Source: SAR116 cluster bacterium (GTDB lineage: Bacteria > Pseudomonadota > Alphaproteobacteria > Puniceispirillales > Marisalimonadaceae). Taken from it: DNA of 6,529 bases. Positions 6,273-6,529 of the stretch are shown here, piece by piece. Every line of letters begins with the position of its first letter. Positions within the stretch are counted from its first letter, which is position 1. The translations under genes were made by a program, and so were the position numbers. A model generated the notes under the pieces. It did not search any database. It was not told the origin of the DNA and worked only from the letters and a program-made list of their open reading frames with translations. The DNA is taken from assembly GCA_002691185.1 (NCBI GenBank), contig NZHB01000008.1, positions 1,857 through 8,385 of the forward strand, written 5' to 3'.

Positions 6273-6529
6273 ATGATTGAAAATCCTCCACTAATACAAA
6301 TCAAAAAAAAATCTAGTAGGAAAAAACCATCACAAGAACAAATTGATGGCTTTAAGAACATTCCCACAGGGTTTATATGTGATGCTCTAAATGGTTATGC
6401 TGCACTTGATCCTTCAATTAAACCTCTATCTATCCCCGGAAAAAAAGTTAAACAAATTGTTGGTCCTGCTTTAACAGTCTTTTCTGGAGCCGCTGATGTT
6501 CTAGGGATGGCTATTGCACTAAGCGAAAT
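6273..6529 (+). CDS. RraA-family protein (HMG/CHA aldolase or RraA-like), 3'-truncated by the window end
   Basis: The frame is open from ATG at 6273 to the window end, giving 85 residues of a family usually about 200-240 long. An in-frame TGA at 6261-6263 rules out a start further upstream. The residues IPTGFICDALNGYAALD (30-46) followed by IVGPALTV (62-69) match the N-terminal strand-helix pattern of RraA proteins, in which a [ST]-x-x-x-x-D-A-L segment precedes V-x-G-x-A-x-T-V. Family members include 4-hydroxy-4-methyl-2-oxoglutarate aldolase/oxaloacetate decarboxylase and the RNase E inhibitor RraA. The metal- and substrate-binding G-x(20)-R-D region lies beyond the window, so these cannot be told apart. 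After GPALTV the usual P-G-D-N is S-G-A-A-D-V. A lysine-rich N-terminal extension (KKKSSRKK, 11-18) is visible. The Shine-Dalgarno is weak (GTGAG, 6260-6264). The metabolic context favours an aldolase or decarboxylase. Confidence 0.82.
   Translation, partial: MIENPPLIQIKKKSSRKKPSQEQIDGFKNIPTGFICDALNGYAALDPSIKPLSIPGKKVKQIVGPALTVFSGAADVLGMAIALSE

Overview
This AT-rich window (roughly one third G+C by eye) carries tightly packed genes with a lysine-, asparagine- and isoleucine-rich codon and residue bias. There are hardly any gaps between convergent genes, and Shine-Dalgarno sites are short. The protein families present are common in Alphaproteobacteria, and the whole fits a streamlined marine alphaproteobacterium of the SAR11 or AEGEAN-169 type. 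That placement is inferred from composition and gene content only. No rRNA, tRNA, mobile element, CRISPR array or phage gene was seen.

Layout. (1) 1-719, plus strand: the C-terminal four fifths of a 3-hydroxyisobutyrate dehydrogenase-family reductase, cut by the window edge. (2) 716-1456, minus: a complete short-chain dehydrogenase/reductase, convergent with gene 1 and overlapping it by 4 bases. (3) 1457-1571: a divergent promoter region. (4) 1572-4994, plus: a three-gene operon made of an AtuA-family protein, a separate small protein equal to the C-terminal domain of longer AtuA proteins, and a thiamine diphosphate enzyme of the acetolactate synthase superfamily. Gaps within the operon are 16 and 2 bases. 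(5) 4998-6179, minus: an FMN-dependent alpha-hydroxy-acid dehydrogenase starting at TTG, with its stop 3 bases from the operon's last stop. (6) 6180-6272: a second divergent promoter region with two related dyads 22 bp apart. (7) 6273-6529, plus: the N-terminal part of an RraA-family protein, cut by the window end.

How the genes may work together (inference). The FMN enzyme would oxidise a 2-hydroxy acid to a 2-oxo acid. The ThDP enzyme could decarboxylate or carboligate a 2-oxo acid. RraA-family proteins are often 2-oxo-acid aldolases or decarboxylases. The SDR and the beta-hydroxyacid dehydrogenase interconvert alcohols with ketones or semialdehydes. AtuA-family proteins belong to catabolic clusters, the best known being acyclic terpene utilisation. 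No acyl-CoA carboxylase or CoA ligase of the classical Atu pathway is present here, so the set looks like a catabolic module for an unidentified small organic acid. The most useful leads are the split AtuA, the paired dyads before the RraA gene, a YihU-like Arg in the substrate loop of the first reductase, and a Tyr replacing an FMN-phosphate Arg in the hydroxy-acid dehydrogenase.
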